Origin: Doryteuthis pealeii | Lineage: Eukaryota; Mollusca; Cephalopoda; Myopsida; Loliginidae | Length of the DNA: 64,000 bases | NCBI GenBank assembly: GCA_023376005.1 | Contig: CM042139.1 | Location: forward strand, 133,905,833-133,969,832 | Direction: 5' to 3' | Shown: positions 33,676 to 44,239 of the stretch, piece by piece | Layout of the letters: every line of letters starts with the position of its first letter | Position numbering within the stretch: position 1 is the stretch's first letter | Notes under the pieces: generated by a model | Databases searched by the model: none | What the model saw: only the letters and a program-made list of their open reading frames with translations | Told to the model about the DNA's origin: nothing | Position numbers and translations under genes: made by a program

Positions 33676-34055
33676 CTGTATCCAAGTCCAACAAGGCTGG
33701 GTATTTGTCTGAACCTGGGCCGAAAAAATGGTTTGCATTTAAGTGGGCACTGATATATAAGAGGGACTCTCCATCCATAATCAGGTACCCCACCCGGTAA
33801 ATGTTCTTTGGGCACAGTGAAACAATCCACAACTTCAACTAAAGAATTTTCCTTTTTTGTTTTATGTTCATCCTTATTATCGGTTAACGTCGATGGAGGT
33901 GGTGAAGTAGAAGAAGATGCAGCTACTGAAATCGACGATTCATCGGTATTATTACATATAGCTGCCTTGTCGGTGATGCTCGGTGATTTTGACGGTTCTG
34001 ATATAGACGGCTCGTCGATTGACATCAGTGGTTCTATTGTAGCAGCTCCAGCCAT
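33676..34055 (-). CDS. First coding exon of an unidentified host gene
   Basis: The minus-strand frame starts at 34055 with an excellent Kozak context (aagATGG) and encodes about 126 residues. It is cut at a clean donor, CAG|GTAAGA (exon end 33676); reading on into the intron meets a stop at once. Residues 1-75 are low complexity, rich in Ser, Thr, Pro, Asp and Glu (MAGAATIEPLMSIDEPSISE at the start), likely disordered. Residues 76-126 are different in character. They are hydrophobic and basic with two cysteines (VVDCFTVPKEHLPGG, then DYGWRVPLIYQCPLKCKPFF), which looks like the beginning of a conserved domain. I do not recognise the protein. No signal peptide or membrane segment is evident. 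Codon use is unlike the surrounding AT-rich repeats. A likely 3' splice site (AAATAG|AAG) lies three bases before the ATG, so an upstream noncoding exon is expected. Later exons must lie below 33.6 kb or outside the window. Confidence 0.75.
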
Positions 34056-34360
34056 CTTCTATTTAAAATAATAAGTAATCGATATATATATATATATATA
34101 TATTTAAAGTAAAATAAACTTCTTCACGTTTGCCCCCAGTGATAAACCATTAATGTTTATAGTAATTATTGTATTCTTTTTTTCTTTTTAGTTTCACCCC
34201 AGCAGTTAATGTTTAAAATAATAAACAACCAAAATAAGTAGTCAGCAGCATGTACGGTTAGAGCTGCTCTCTCTAAAGGATAACGTTACAGTATCCATTC
34301 ATGCAACAGTTATACTACTATTTATCTTTTTAAAAATACTAAACGACTTCTTTTACTTAC

Positions 34361-34520
34361 GTGCCTACTTACACAACTGCAGGAGCATATCACTCCTTGA
34401 GCAGACACTCAAACACCACGACGACGGCCAAACACCGGAAGTAATTGCCCACGTGACTTGAACGTCCGTCAAAACCGAAACCGGGTGCTCATACATTGAC
34501 AACCGTGTAACTGATGCGGT
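34361..34520 (-). promoter_or_regulatory. Putative promoter and 5' noncoding exon
   Basis: A patch richer in CpG than its surroundings, upstream of the coding exon. It holds an ETS-type site CCGGAAGT (34435-34442) and a palindromic E-box CACGTG (34450-34455). On the minus strand two GTAAGT donors lie 12 bases apart (introns starting at 34372 or 34360), suggesting a noncoding first exon with alternative 5' splice sites joined to the exon at 34058. Inferred, with no transcript evidence. Confidence 0.5.
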
Positions 34521-34544
34521 AGTTATTATTTACCTAATCCGTTC

Positions 34545-35645
34545 GCCATGGTTGGTTGTTTTGTTTAACGGCAACGTTATTTTGGGTCATTTAATGCCGA
34601 ATCAAGTCATTTTGATAAACAAAGGACTGAGGCTGCTTAAAGTACCTGCCTTTGCTCAAATTGTCACTAGGGACCTCCAATTTTGCGTGTAAAATTTAGC
34701 CACCCCTTATATTTAACACAATGAAACTTGAATAAAGGATATTAATAATATGTTATCGTCAAAATTGTTGGACCATTCAAAAGAAGAAACATTCAAAAAC
34801 TTCTGATGATTTAAAAAGTTTTTTTTCAGTTTACAGAAATAATGAAAATTATGAACGAAAACAATGTTTACATTTTCACACGAATTGAAATTTAATGTAG
34901 CCAAATACAAGTTACAATTACAGGCTTTAAAAAAATCTATGAAAAATCAATTAAGAGTCAAATTTTCACGAAAATTTCAATACTTATTCAGTGAATAATA
35001 ATATAAGTATTGAAATTTTATTCACCTTTTAATGAATTTATGTTTAAAATAGGTTTTTTCTTAAAAAATATATTAGGGAAATATTTTTTACGAGGTCTCC
35101 CTCCCCTATTTCATTTTATGAAATCTGAAAAAATAAAGCGATAAAAAACAATTAAAAATTTTTTTTCTATAAAGATAGGAGTCTGAATAATTATATCAGA
35201 AGATTTTATAATTTCTATGACTGACTTGACTTATTTTAGTAAAAAAATCCATGAATTCTGAAATGAAAAGTGCTAAAAAATGTCATAATATTATTCTTTG
35301 AAAACTTTTTCTTGCTTTTTTCAAGAAAAAAATTTTTTTTTCAAAGAAATTAATTTTTAAGACATTTTAATTCCTTTATGTGATTAAACAATTTTGATTT
35401 TTACCCAATCGGATAATTTGATATTTAAATTGTTTTTCTTTGTAACAACTTTTTAAGTTTGTAATTTTTTGGGGGTAAAATTAAAAAAAAAAAGTTCAAA
35501 TATATTTTGGATTGTTGCTTCACGTAAGATATTTTTTGGAGGTCACTAATGGTCACCCAATTAAGTATTGAAATTGTACAGGCTCATTGCTGCTTAACTT
35601 CGGTGATCTAGCAGGAACAGTTGCTTTCAGCGTGACTTGACCGTA
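34545..35645 (-). mobile_element. 5S rRNA-derived SINE S4, split
   Basis: On the minus strand the 5' half (35645-35548) reads as a degenerate 5S rRNA: 'gttcctgctagatcaccga', 'agttaagcagcaatgagcc', 'ttaattgggtgacca'. The 3' half (34672-34545) continues 'gcaggtactttaagcagcct' and ends in the shared tail 'ggcattaaatgaccc'. The intact arrangement is seen at 44589-44798. An 875-bp DNA element separates the halves. Confidence 0.8.
34671..35545. mobile_element. 875-bp DNA transposon inside S4
   Basis: Short inverted ends GGACCTCCAA / TTGGAGGTCA, with CTAG/CTAA next to each end as a possible target duplication. The interior is AT-rich and non-coding. A partial inverted copy follows at 35808-36005. 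Superfamily undetermined. Confidence 0.7.
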
Positions 35646-35649
35646 ATCA

Positions 35650-35805
35650 TTCACCACAGGTAGGATGTGACACAAGGTCATAAGTATGGGGCATCCACTA
35701 GTAATGGATCTGCGAGACAAGCTTGCTAACCATTATACCTTAATACTTATTTTATTAGGCACCTCGCGTAGTGTAATAATTAACAAGCTAGATTAGAAGA
35801 CCATT
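35650..35805. repeat. tRNA-like head repeats, both orientations
   Basis: 'gtataatggttagcaagctt' on the minus strand (35705-35740) and 'gtagtgtaataattaacaag' on the plus strand (35768-35788), plus a short S1 tail piece at 35660-35680. Confidence 0.5.
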
Positions 35806-35807
35806 AG

Positions 35808-36005
35808 GGACCTCCAAAACAATGTCATGTGATCTGTTTATGCTATTTTAACTAAACTATGAAGACTTCATTTCAACTTTTAACCCCCCCCCCCAAAGAA
35901 TTACTAACATAAAAAGTTGTTACAGAAAAAAACAGTTAATTTAAAGATCAAATTATCCAATTGGGGAAAAAAATACTGTTATCTTCAAAAATTATTAAAA
36001 TGTGT
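35808..36005. mobile_element. Partial inverted copy of the 34671-35545 element
   Basis: Starts GGACCTCCAAAACAATG after TTAG. Its reverse complement matches 35380-35540 ('ggataatttga', 'tgtaacaactttttat'). Confidence 0.7.
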
Positions 36006-36204
36006 GTTTTTTTAACAACAGGGCTTGTTTTTTTTTTTTTTTAGAGCAAACAGTTGTAATGTGCTGGACTATGTAAACATCACGGCACCAAAAACATTAA
36101 TGTAATGTAGTGCAAGATGTAAATACATCATGCACACAAGAATTGTTATGTACCAGAGTGGGACCAACAAGCGATACATAATTGTTTGACTGTTGACCAA
36201 ACAA

Positions 36205-36805
36205 GGTTTGGTTTGTTTTGTTTTGTTTTGTTTTATGGCATTTAATGACCTTAGTGGGTCATTTAATGCTGATAAAGTTTTGAAATAAATTCATTCTTAA
36301 TGGATACTCAATTTTTTTATAAACACAATTGTCTATTTAACCCATAGATGGGACCCTAACAGGTACTACCACTCCGGGTCAGAGTGGACCAGGGAGCAAT
36401 GGTGATAAAGAGGCGCTCCACATTCCCCAAACCTCCAAAACTGGAACCTCGACATCAGATAGAGTTTAACGTCATTCCCAGGACATGAAGACCCTCAGCC
36501 ACCAACTTCTATTACCGATATGATAAAAAGGGTTGGGGCTTTCCATAAGGGCAATATATAGGTGCTAGAGCTTAACGTGACCAGCCGATTGATTAGAGGG
36601 GGCCTCTCTGACCGCCCGTTTAGGCTAAGTAAGGACCAAAGTGGAATGTTGCAGGTCATGGACTGCTCAGCCACCTGGGTTCCATCCTTAAACATCTCAG
36701 ATCACCACCAACGGTCAACATGTGGCCCCATTGGGGGAAGTCTTACCCCTCTGCAGAGGTGCAGTTGGTGTATTCTAACGCCCCCAGCCGACAGGGCGGA
36801 CCAAA
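36205..36805 (+). mobile_element. Repeat A, near full length
   Basis: The most complete A with its lead. 'ttttatggcatttaatgacc' and 'gggtcatttaatgc' (shared tail-like module), a T-rich spacer, 'cccatagatgggaccctaac', then the whole body to 'ccccagccgacagggcgga'. About 600 bp, non-coding; short frames on both strands are incidental. Confidence 0.8.
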
Positions 36806-37235
36806 TAAGGTGTTGAAGAACTTAGGAAGATCTCATTCAAATTATGACGTCATTCATTTTGTACATCTATCAATCGAAAAAGCATCATGGGATGTGTCAT
36901 CAACATTTACAATGGCTGAAATGTTGTGTTTTTATATTTCACAATAAAGATGAGGACAACAGTCCAAAAAATCAAAATAATATATATCAGCCTCAACTCA
37001 AAAATTCAGACAAATAATTCATGGGTGACTGTTATAAAAAAATATTCAGCATACACAATTTTATTTTACTAAACATATTATTGGGGGTTTAAGATTTGGT
37101 AATGTATTTCCCATGGGGCAAGAGTTACAGTATTGGACCCCCAATCCCCAGAAAGCTGGCATAAAAAATGTTAAGACAATAACAATTGATGTAGTTTATG
37201 ACAACTTAGGACAATTTATGACCACAAAATATTTG
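36806..37235. other. No gene seen
   Basis: Mostly AT-rich sequence with no recognised element. Confidence 0.45.
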
Positions 37236-37239
37236 GTAG

Positions 37240-37832
37240 GTTGATTGGTTAGCTGGTTGGTTGGATTTTATGGTATGTCAACCCTTGTTGGGTTATTTTA
37301 TGCCGATGATATTTTGTTTTATTCATTCTTGTTAGGTATTGAAATTCTTTTTCAAACTTAACTAAAAAATGGGACCCTAACAGGTACTACCACTCCGAGT
37401 CAGGGTGGACCTAGGAGTAATGGTGATATAGGGCTACTCCAGACTCTCCAGAGCTCAAGAATTGGAACTTCACCATTAGATGCAGTTTAACGTCATACCC
37501 AGGACACAAAACCCTCAGCCACTGTCTTCTAGCACATATGTCATAAAAAGGGTTGGGGTCTTGACATAAGGGCAGTAGGTTGGGACAATCATATTGGTGC
37601 TAGGGTTTGACATGACTAGTTGATTGATTGGAGGGGGCCTCTCTGACCACCTGTCTAGCCTAAGTAAGGGCCAAAGTGGAGTGTTGCATGTTGACTGCTC
37701 AGCCATCAGGATTCCATCCTTAAGCATCATGAGTCGTGACCCAGGGCTAACAGGTGGCCCATTGGGGGTGATTTTACCCCTCTGCAGAGATGCAGTCAGT
37801 GTATTCTTCTGCCTCAGCCAATAGGGCATAAT
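37240..37832 (+). mobile_element. Repeat A, near full length
   Basis: Same architecture as 36205-36805. 'ggttggttggattttatgg' lead, 'gggttattttatgccgat', 'tgggaccctaacaggtac', full body and 'cctcagccaatagggc' end. Confidence 0.8.
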
Positions 37833-37834
37833 AT

Positions 37835-38110
37835 TTTGTAGGGTATCCATTAACATCAATTTCTACCTGATCATGATAAATAATGGCGATACAATTTCTT
37901 TGCAATATCATAAAGTGAAAATCCACAATTATTGTATTGTTTGACATTTTTCAAACTCAGACAACTGCTTCATAGCCATTAGCAAAGGACTAATCACAAA
38001 TTAAAGCATTTGAAGTGTCTCTCACTTGCTGGTCTGGTAACTTGGTTTGATTGTGTGGGTGCTACTCATGTAGAGTGTCTTGGGTAGTAATAACCTGGTA
38101 GGACCCATTC
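37835..38110. other. No gene seen
   Basis: AT-rich, no recognised repeat. Confidence 0.4.
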
Positions 38111-38114
38111 CTCT

Positions 38115-38373
38115 CCAGGTCTACGACTTGTTTGAATTCAGAGTTTTCTTGCTCCGAGACCACTTGCTATACCAAAGTTAAAGAGCCCACTCAGCCCTTC
38201 TATTTACCCTTGGGAAAGGTATGAATCCAACTATTCCCTTTCCAGCAATGGGTAGACTGGGCTCTTTAACCTTGGTATAGCAACTGGTCTAGCAGAATTC
38301 AAACCTGTTAAACTCTGCTTAAAAATTGACCTTGTGTCATATCCAGTTCATGCAGAGGAGTTGGTAAATACAT
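38115..38373. mobile_element. SINE S1 pieces, head to head
   Basis: 38115-38215 is a minus-strand S1 middle piece ('tttgaattcagagttttc', 'caaagttaaagagccc'). 38216-38373 is a plus-strand S1 3' half ending 'gttggtaaatacat'. The junction inverts within 'cttgggaaaggtatg'. Confidence 0.65.
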
Positions 38374-38636
38374 GATATTTTCCACGTACCCCACTTGTAC
38401 GGGTCAGGCACAAAGGCCCTATTTATGTGGGACCACCCACAAGCCGAGACTCATGGGGTGGCGGGTGAAAAATTGCGTCGATCCCTTCGGCATTCCCCCT
38501 CAGGCGCTGGGCAATAAACCCAGCCCTGCCCCTTTAAATCAAGGGGGCAGGTGTTGCCTGGGGGGAAAGCCCCCTGGGATCGACGCTATTAACTCGTAAA
38601 GATCCAGGGCCGAAGCCACTGGACCCCCGACGTGGG
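38374..38636 (-). mobile_element. Element G, GC-rich structured retroposon, copy 1
   Basis: A 263-bp GC-rich block in AT-rich surroundings, flanked by GTTGGTAAATACAT on both sides (the S1 tail duplicated). It has an outer stem GCGTCGATCCC (38475-38485) with GGGATCGACGC (38576-38586). Inner hairpins are CTGGG/CCCAG (38507-38523), CTGCCCCTT/AAGGGGGCAG (38526-38550) and GGGGG/CCCCC (38559-38575), plus TCCAG/CTGGA (38603-38623). The minus orientation is chosen because the variable A/T-rich end would then be a 3' tail. I see no tRNA, 5S or 7SL boxes. Second copy at 46119-46366. Confidence 0.8.
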
Positions 38637-38778
38637 TTGGTAAATACATACAATCAAGAAGTCATAGTATATTAATTCTAAAACCATCATATAAAGGTAA
38701 TATTGAAGATTGATGTTTTAACTCACAGGTTTTACAACCCCTTTTTATAGTGGAGGTGGGGGGGGGAAGGGCTTTGAG

Positions 38779-38819
38779 ATAAATGTCAGTTATTCACTAT
38801 GTGAATAACTGACATTTAT
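38779..38819. repeat. Perfect 19-bp hairpin
   Basis: ATAAATGTCAGTTATTCAC, loop TAT, and its exact complement. Similar in size to 21434-21480 and with 'ctgtcag'/'tgtcagtt' in common, perhaps the same tiny palindrome family. Confidence 0.85.
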
Positions 38820-38934
38820 ATAGCAGAGGTGGTTACTACTAGAATAGGCTCAGTCCTAATTAGTGATCATCCTCCACACATTAATCATTTGTTGTGTTTT
38901 TGTAAAAAATGTAATGTGTGAAAATAAATATATT

Positions 38935-38970
38935 TCTTCTTCTTCTTCTTCTTCTTCTTCTTCTTCTTCT
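38935..38970. repeat. (TTC)n microsatellite
   Basis: Pure TTC tract; the plus-strand poly-Leu frame over it is spurious. Confidence 0.9.
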
Positions 38971-39094
38971 GCTCCTCCACAGTGCTTATGATGCATTACC
39001 TTCCCTCAAGTTTTCTCATTGGGTTAACCAAAAGGATGTTGGCAGAAGAAACTATCTAGTAAAAGGCTATCTACTTAACCTATGTAAAACATAT

Positions 39095-39362
39095 ATACAT
39101 GATCATCATAATCATGTTAGCATGGATTTCCATAACTCTTTCTCGCTAACCTTCCCTATTAGTCATTGCTCCTGGCAAGTCTGTGCTGTATTTAGAATCC
39201 ACGCAGAGCTGATTGATGTAGGTTTTTACTGTCCGGTACACACTGGTGTGCCCATGAGAAGGTGTCAACAGAAGAATATCACTGATGAGTTCATCCTTGG
39301 TTCTCCAACAATGTCTAGCATCTCTTGTTCATCTCACCCAGATGGTTTGTGTATTATGCTTA
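39095..39362 (-). pseudogene. LINE C-terminal fragment
   Basis: The minus strand reads through the 'HAGCWRTKDELISD' type region (39270-39320), then 'KTYINQLCVDSKYS' (39170-39230) and the terminal 'ESYGNPC' region. Ends where the Helitron-like element at 39363 begins. Confidence 0.65.
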
Positions 39363-39777
39363 CTAGTACAAAATAAAAAACAGCCTCCGGGCGATGTAGA
39401 AATAGATTTTTGAAACATATTGCCTAAGGGATGGGGGTAAAAAATTCAATGTCAGCGAGTTTGTACCCTAAGTAAGTAAAATCATCAAATTCATTAAAGG
39501 ATTAAAAAATAAAACAATTTGAAATGTAAACTTTAAATATGTATTAAAGTAAAACAAACTATATATAGATATATAACACCAGTCATGTATTTATTAAAAC
39601 TTGTTTTAAAAAACAATGAGGACTGTCTAATGTTGCATGTTCAAATTTTGAGTGTATTTATTCTATGTTATGAATATTTTGGGTAATGTGACGTAAACAG
39701 TGACGTAAGCAGTGACGTAATTTTTGTTACTGACAAAAACCGGAAGCGAATCTCCATTATTAATAGATGTTACACAT
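39363..39777 (-). mobile_element. Helitron-like element, H1-related
   Basis: The minus strand starts A|TCTATTAATAATGGAGATTC and ends CTAG|T at 39363, preceded by a short GC pairing (GCCCGGAGGC). Shares its body with 2470-2757. Non-autonomous, 415 bp. Confidence 0.65.
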
Positions 39778-39779
39778 TT

Positions 39780-40165
39780 ATACAAAAAAGAGAAAAAAGA
39801 AATACATAGGATAGAATAAAAAACAAACAAACAATGGTCTATCTTTCTACCTGCCAAATACTGAGATATGTATGAGGTATGTTCATAAAGTATCAAGACT
39901 GAAGCTGCCTGCCCTGTTGTCTGGGGCTGGCGAAAGTTGCAAATTAACATAAAGAATTACTACACAAAATATTTTTCTTTAAAACTTTGCCTTCGTTTGG
40001 GGAAATAGATTTCAGTCTTTTAAAATGTTATCACTGTAACAGCTTAATCGTTAGGTAAAAAGTGGCATATCAGATGGTGATGGGGGCATATTTTCAATTT
40101 GAATTCTATTTATATCTTATTCGTTTTAAAATGACAACCTTCTCTGTTTTGAATATTGAAATTGC
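39780..40165. other. No gene seen
   Basis: AT-rich sequence. A 95-residue minus-strand frame spanning the Helitron edge is not supported by any motif. Confidence 0.4.
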
Positions 40166-40169
40166 TAAA

Positions 40170-40376
40170 ATTTCTAACCAATTTCTAGATGTTGCAAAAA
40201 CGAGGATTTTTTGGTGAATTTTAGTTGACGATCTTTTATACTATTTCCTCAAACAATGGTGCAAGTAAGAGATCTAGTTTTTGGTATCAGTATTTATTAT
40301 ACCAACACACAACTTTCACTGCTTGAGAGAATTTGAAATTCTTAAAAAAGTGAAAAATCAACCTACCCTACTGTAG
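40170..40376 (+). repeat. Dispersed repeat shared with 27880-28105
   Basis: See 27880-28105. Ends at 'gaaaaatcaacctacccta' in both copies, suggesting a real boundary. Confidence 0.6.
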
Positions 40377-40499
40377 CATATGCCGATTGAACCTCTGATT
40401 TTTTTCAGTCTCCTTAAATTGATTGTAACTCTTGAAAGTGACATACCCATAATCTTTTTTTTTTTTTACCTAGAGGCAATCAGAAAATATTCAACTTTC

Positions 40500-40690
40500 C
40501 TTTTTCCTTTTATTCCTTCAATGTGTGTATTTGTTTAATAATAGCTCAATTTTCTATTATACTTACTCTCTCGAGTTTTCTTTGTATTATTTTTATTCTA
40601 TTGTTTTATATTCTTTCATCACTATTTGATTAAGCCACTGCCCAATTACTTTGCACAAGTGAGAAGACAGAATAGCATAAGTATTTTGAA
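40500..40690 (+). repeat. Dispersed repeat shared with 48590-48705
   Basis: Shared 'tctcgagttttctttgtatt', 'tgttttatattctttc' and 'agtgagaagacagaatag'. Confidence 0.55.
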
Positions 40691-40732
40691 AATGGTTGAT
40701 AAAAAAATGACAAAAATTGTCCAGTATGAGAA

Positions 40733-41222
40733 TTGGTCTAGATTAGTAGTTCTCTTTTTATTTAACCCATGAACTCCTTTTCCTCTTAATGTTTTTTGTG
40801 GACCCCCATAGCCATTCCACAGAAAAAAAATCTTATATTTTTCACTAATCAAAAAGTAATGGAATTGTATCAAAAATTAAAGAAATAGTAAATGATTATG
40901 GCTTTATTTTGAAGGAAAACTAATTTATTGTAAATGAATATATTAACAATCAAAGCTCATCTACCTTACTATGAGGGTGGGAAACGGGTTAACAACATTT
41001 TTGTATATTGCTAAACTTATTTTAATATGAAAATCACTAATATCAGGTCTACTATGTGTATTTGATAAGGTCCTCCAGGCTGTTCCTAATTGTTTTGAAA
41101 TAGAATTGCTCTGTGGATCACTAAAATATCAACGTAAACCCCCAATTCAGTTTTTTTTTGTTTGGACCCCCAGTAATGTTACATGGAACCCTGGGATCCA
41201 TGTGGCCCCCAGTTGAGAAACA
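40733..41222. mobile_element. hAT-like non-autonomous element
   Basis: About 490 bp between 'gattagtagttctcttttt' and 'gttgagaaacactggtc', degenerate inverted hAT-class ends, with 'gtggacccccatagcc' and 'ggcccccagttgagaa' subterminal blocks typical of such MITEs. Confidence 0.55.
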
Positions 41223-41339
41223 CTGGTCCTGACCAAATCATTATCATTAAGAATTTTATGCTTTTATCAAATGAGTTATGATACTAAGTTGAAACAGTGA
41301 TCTTAATTCACTTAATCATAGGCAAATCTGACATAAGGT

Positions 41340-41490
41340 CATACCAATGAATCAGGATTTGCAGTTGTGATACCAACATTCTTTTTACAAAGTGTATTCC
41401 AATAAGTTAAAACGTATTTTGGCTGGTATGGGTTATCTCCCTTACATCTAGAAGTTTTAAAAAAATCTATTTCGTTTAGCTCATGAGTGA
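41340..41490 (+). repeat. Dispersed repeat shared with 45369 and 46378
   Basis: Shared 'aaacgtattttggctggtat' and 'ggttatctcccttacatct'. At 45.4-46.5 kb two copies flank a Helitron. Confidence 0.65.
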
Positions 41491-41589
41491 AACTCAAGTA
41501 ATCAAAAGAAATATTACCTACTGTGGGAGATGCACAGCGGGCCAAAAGTAAAATGAAGAGGTAGGGTGTGATTTCCACTTATTACAATT

Positions 41590-42965
41590 CTAATCTACAA
41601 CACAGCTGATAGGCTGCTATTTCCCCCATCAAAATCAATACGCTTATGATTGTGGGATACAAAATCTAGGAGGTACAAATTTTCTGTTTAAAATTTTCCT
41701 TAATTCAACTTTTACTTTTGGTAAATTCTCTTTTTTCCCTTTTCACTTTTGATGAATTCCGTTTTTTCCATTTTATTGTATTTAATTGGTAAATTACAAT
41801 AAATTTTTACTATACATATTATTAAAATAGAGAAAACAAAAGCAAAATTCAAAATTTTATTACATTTAAAGAAATAGCAGATATAAGTTCTATTTATTTA
41901 ACAATCCACTGTAAAACAATTTCTGTGATTTTCTATTTGTGTTGTCTGTCATCTCAGGTACACCTTCCCTAGGACAATATAAGTTAGCAAATTTCTTTCT
42001 TTTTACGTTATAGAATATAACAAATTTCTTTATGCTTTGTTGTGTGTGTTAGTTGTCTGCTATCTCAAGTACATCTCCATGTCAATATTTGTCAAATCTA
42101 TCCCTTCTCATATTATGAAAAAAAAATCCTCATGTATTGGAATTTATTTGGACGCACATGAGAATGGCCAAATAGGCCAATCATGGCCCTCCGGAAGGTC
42201 ACCTGAAACAAGCTATAAAACTGAAGAACTCTTAAGGTTTGTCTTTTTCCCCCCCACTAGCAGCCAACATGAGGTGCTCCTTTTGCCCTATACTGACCTT
42301 CACCCAAAGCGAGACAATGGGAGATTGTTAATTGGAACACAGCTCAAGACAGCATCTCAAAGCAGTGTATTCCACTCACAGTACATCCTGCTACTACTGA
42401 AAGGCTTAGAGCTGACAAACCAAAAAAAAAAAACTAATACTACAACTTGAACCAGGCCACAAGTGAATAAGTTATAAGGAAAATCATAACAGATAAGTCT
42501 GCAGGCATATAATCTGCAAACCTAACCAAATCAAACCAAACCTTTCATTCTTTGACATTGAACATTGAACAATTATTCCTTCTTTTGTGCCTAATTTGTA
42601 TATCCTTTGTACTATTTTGCACAGTAATTTATTGTAGCAGCAAGCAGTTGTTGCTATCCTCTCTTCAAAGGGTTTGCCCCTTTTTTTCTCTGCACACTTA
42701 ATTATGGTTTATATCCTTTCAAAACTTAGGGTCTACACAGTGCTACTTTCAGGAATAAAATTCCCCACACATGTCCTGTTGTTTGTGGAATTTTCTATAA
42801 TCTCAGTCACCCCTCCGGTTCAATAGGTCTTTGAAACAAGCTGTTGTACATTTTACAAATGTTCTTATTAAGAATGTTGTTTTATTTTTCAATCTATATG
42901 AAAAGGAATTATTTCTGCTTTTCAGCTTTTGATGTTGAAGTGAAAATGACTGAAATATCAAAATA
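41590..42965. other. No certain gene
   Basis: A 137-residue plus-strand frame (42037-42450) has no recognised motif or splice context, and I do not call it a gene. The rest is AT-rich. Confidence 0.35.
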
Positions 42966-42969
42966 CATT

Positions 42970-43278
42970 CTATTGGGGAGAAACATGATCTGAAGTGAGG
43001 GACAAATTACCAAGTTTTTGGAAAATATTTGTCACAAAAATTGTTCTGCTGTGTGCTCTAGAAAAGTGTTTTTCTGCCAAAGAGTACTGTGAATGACCAC
43101 TTGAGGGTGTGGTTAAAGTAGCATATAAAAAAAGTCGTGCCAAAGTCAAATTCTTTTTCAAGCTCGACAATGCCTTGAAACAGATCTTCCTGTCCTCATC
43201 GGACAGAGAACACGCCCCCCCCAACAATGTAGTGTCACATGGCACATGATAGTATTTCTTAAACATGTAAGTCTTCAT
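42970..43278 (-). other. 102-residue frame of unknown status
   Basis: The minus-strand frame contains FKALSSLKKNLTLARLFLYA and then SSGHSQYSLAEKHFSRAHSR. Its composition is less AT-driven than the flanks. It could be a remnant of a transposon protein. No family recognised, no regulatory context. Confidence 0.25.
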
Positions 43279-43329
43279 TTAACACTTCTATTCTCTCTTA
43301 TACAAACGTATAAGGACTTACACTAAAGA

Positions 43330-43622
43330 GATGCTCATGATATAATAGTTACTGTTGTAAGAAATGGACATGATGACCTGAGTTCAAATCATGGATGTGG
43401 ATTTTTGCATTTCACATAGTGCTAATACCCTTGGGAAAGGTAGGAATACAACTAGTCTCCCTCCAGCTATGGGTAAATAGTAGTGCTGACTGGGCTCTTT
43501 AACTTTGGTATGGCAACCTGTCTAGGAGAAGGAAAACTCTGGAATCAAACCTATTAAAACCTGCTTAAAAATATTGACCTTGTGTCATATTCTGCCCATG
43601 TGGTGGGTTAGGTAAATATATA
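43330..43622 (+). mobile_element. SINE S1, full length
   Basis: 'catgatataatagttactgt' head, 'gagttcaaatcatgg' B box, complete body, tail 'gttaggtaaatatatata'. Confidence 0.8.
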
Positions 43623-43659
43623 TAACTTACAATGTGAGTATATAAAATGGAATTAAATC

Positions 43660-43830
43660 CGACTGTTTACAGTAAAGATAAAGAAAAACAATAGTATAGA
43701 TTGTGCTAACAAGCGCCTGTTTTGACTTTATGCTTTATACTATTGTTTTTTTTATCTTATTTTTAAAATAGTTTCATTTGGAATACATTTTATAAACATC
43801 ATAAAGTTGAAACAGGCGCTTGTTAATACA
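43660..43830. repeat. Inverted repeat
   Basis: 'acaatagtataga...aacaagcgcctgtttt' at 43688-43723 is mirrored by 'aaacaggcgcttgtt' at 43811-43826 and by 'tatactattgttttttt' at 43737-43753. A small foldback of unknown origin. Confidence 0.55.
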
Positions 43831-44017
43831 ATGATTGTCTGAATTTCCTATCAACTAATTATGTAAGCAGTGAGTTGTGGTCCCAAGATACAACAAAAAT
43901 ACAAAGACAACCTTAAGCATCGATACCATAGGTTCTCTGATACACCACTATAATTGACCTAATCATTGTCATTAAGAATTTGATGTTTTTATCAAATGAA
44001 TTATAAAACCAAGCATG

Positions 44018-44020
44018 ATG

Positions 44021-44066
<46 letters not shown>
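44018..44066. repeat. (ATA)n microsatellite
   Basis: Pure trinucleotide run; the poly-Tyr minus-strand frame over it is spurious. Confidence 0.9.
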
Positions 44067-44067
<1 letters not shown>

Positions 44068-44239
44068 TTAAAAAAGAAATAAAATTTTTTTTATTGCGTA
44101 CAGTGCTCAGGTGCACCACAACTCATCAAAATCTCATATATAGTACATAGAATAATGTACTAATGTCAGGAACATGAATTACATACAGTAATAATATACA
44201 TGTATGTGTGCATGTGTGTGCATATGTGTGTGGTGGAGG

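Noticed and set aside
36495..37859. Several 66-114-residue frames
   Set aside because: They fall inside repeat A copies and are not conserved as protein between copies.
42037..42450. 137-residue plus-strand frame, the second longest in the window
   Set aside because: No motif, no splice or start context, ends in poly-Lys/Thr from an A tract; not enough to call a gene.
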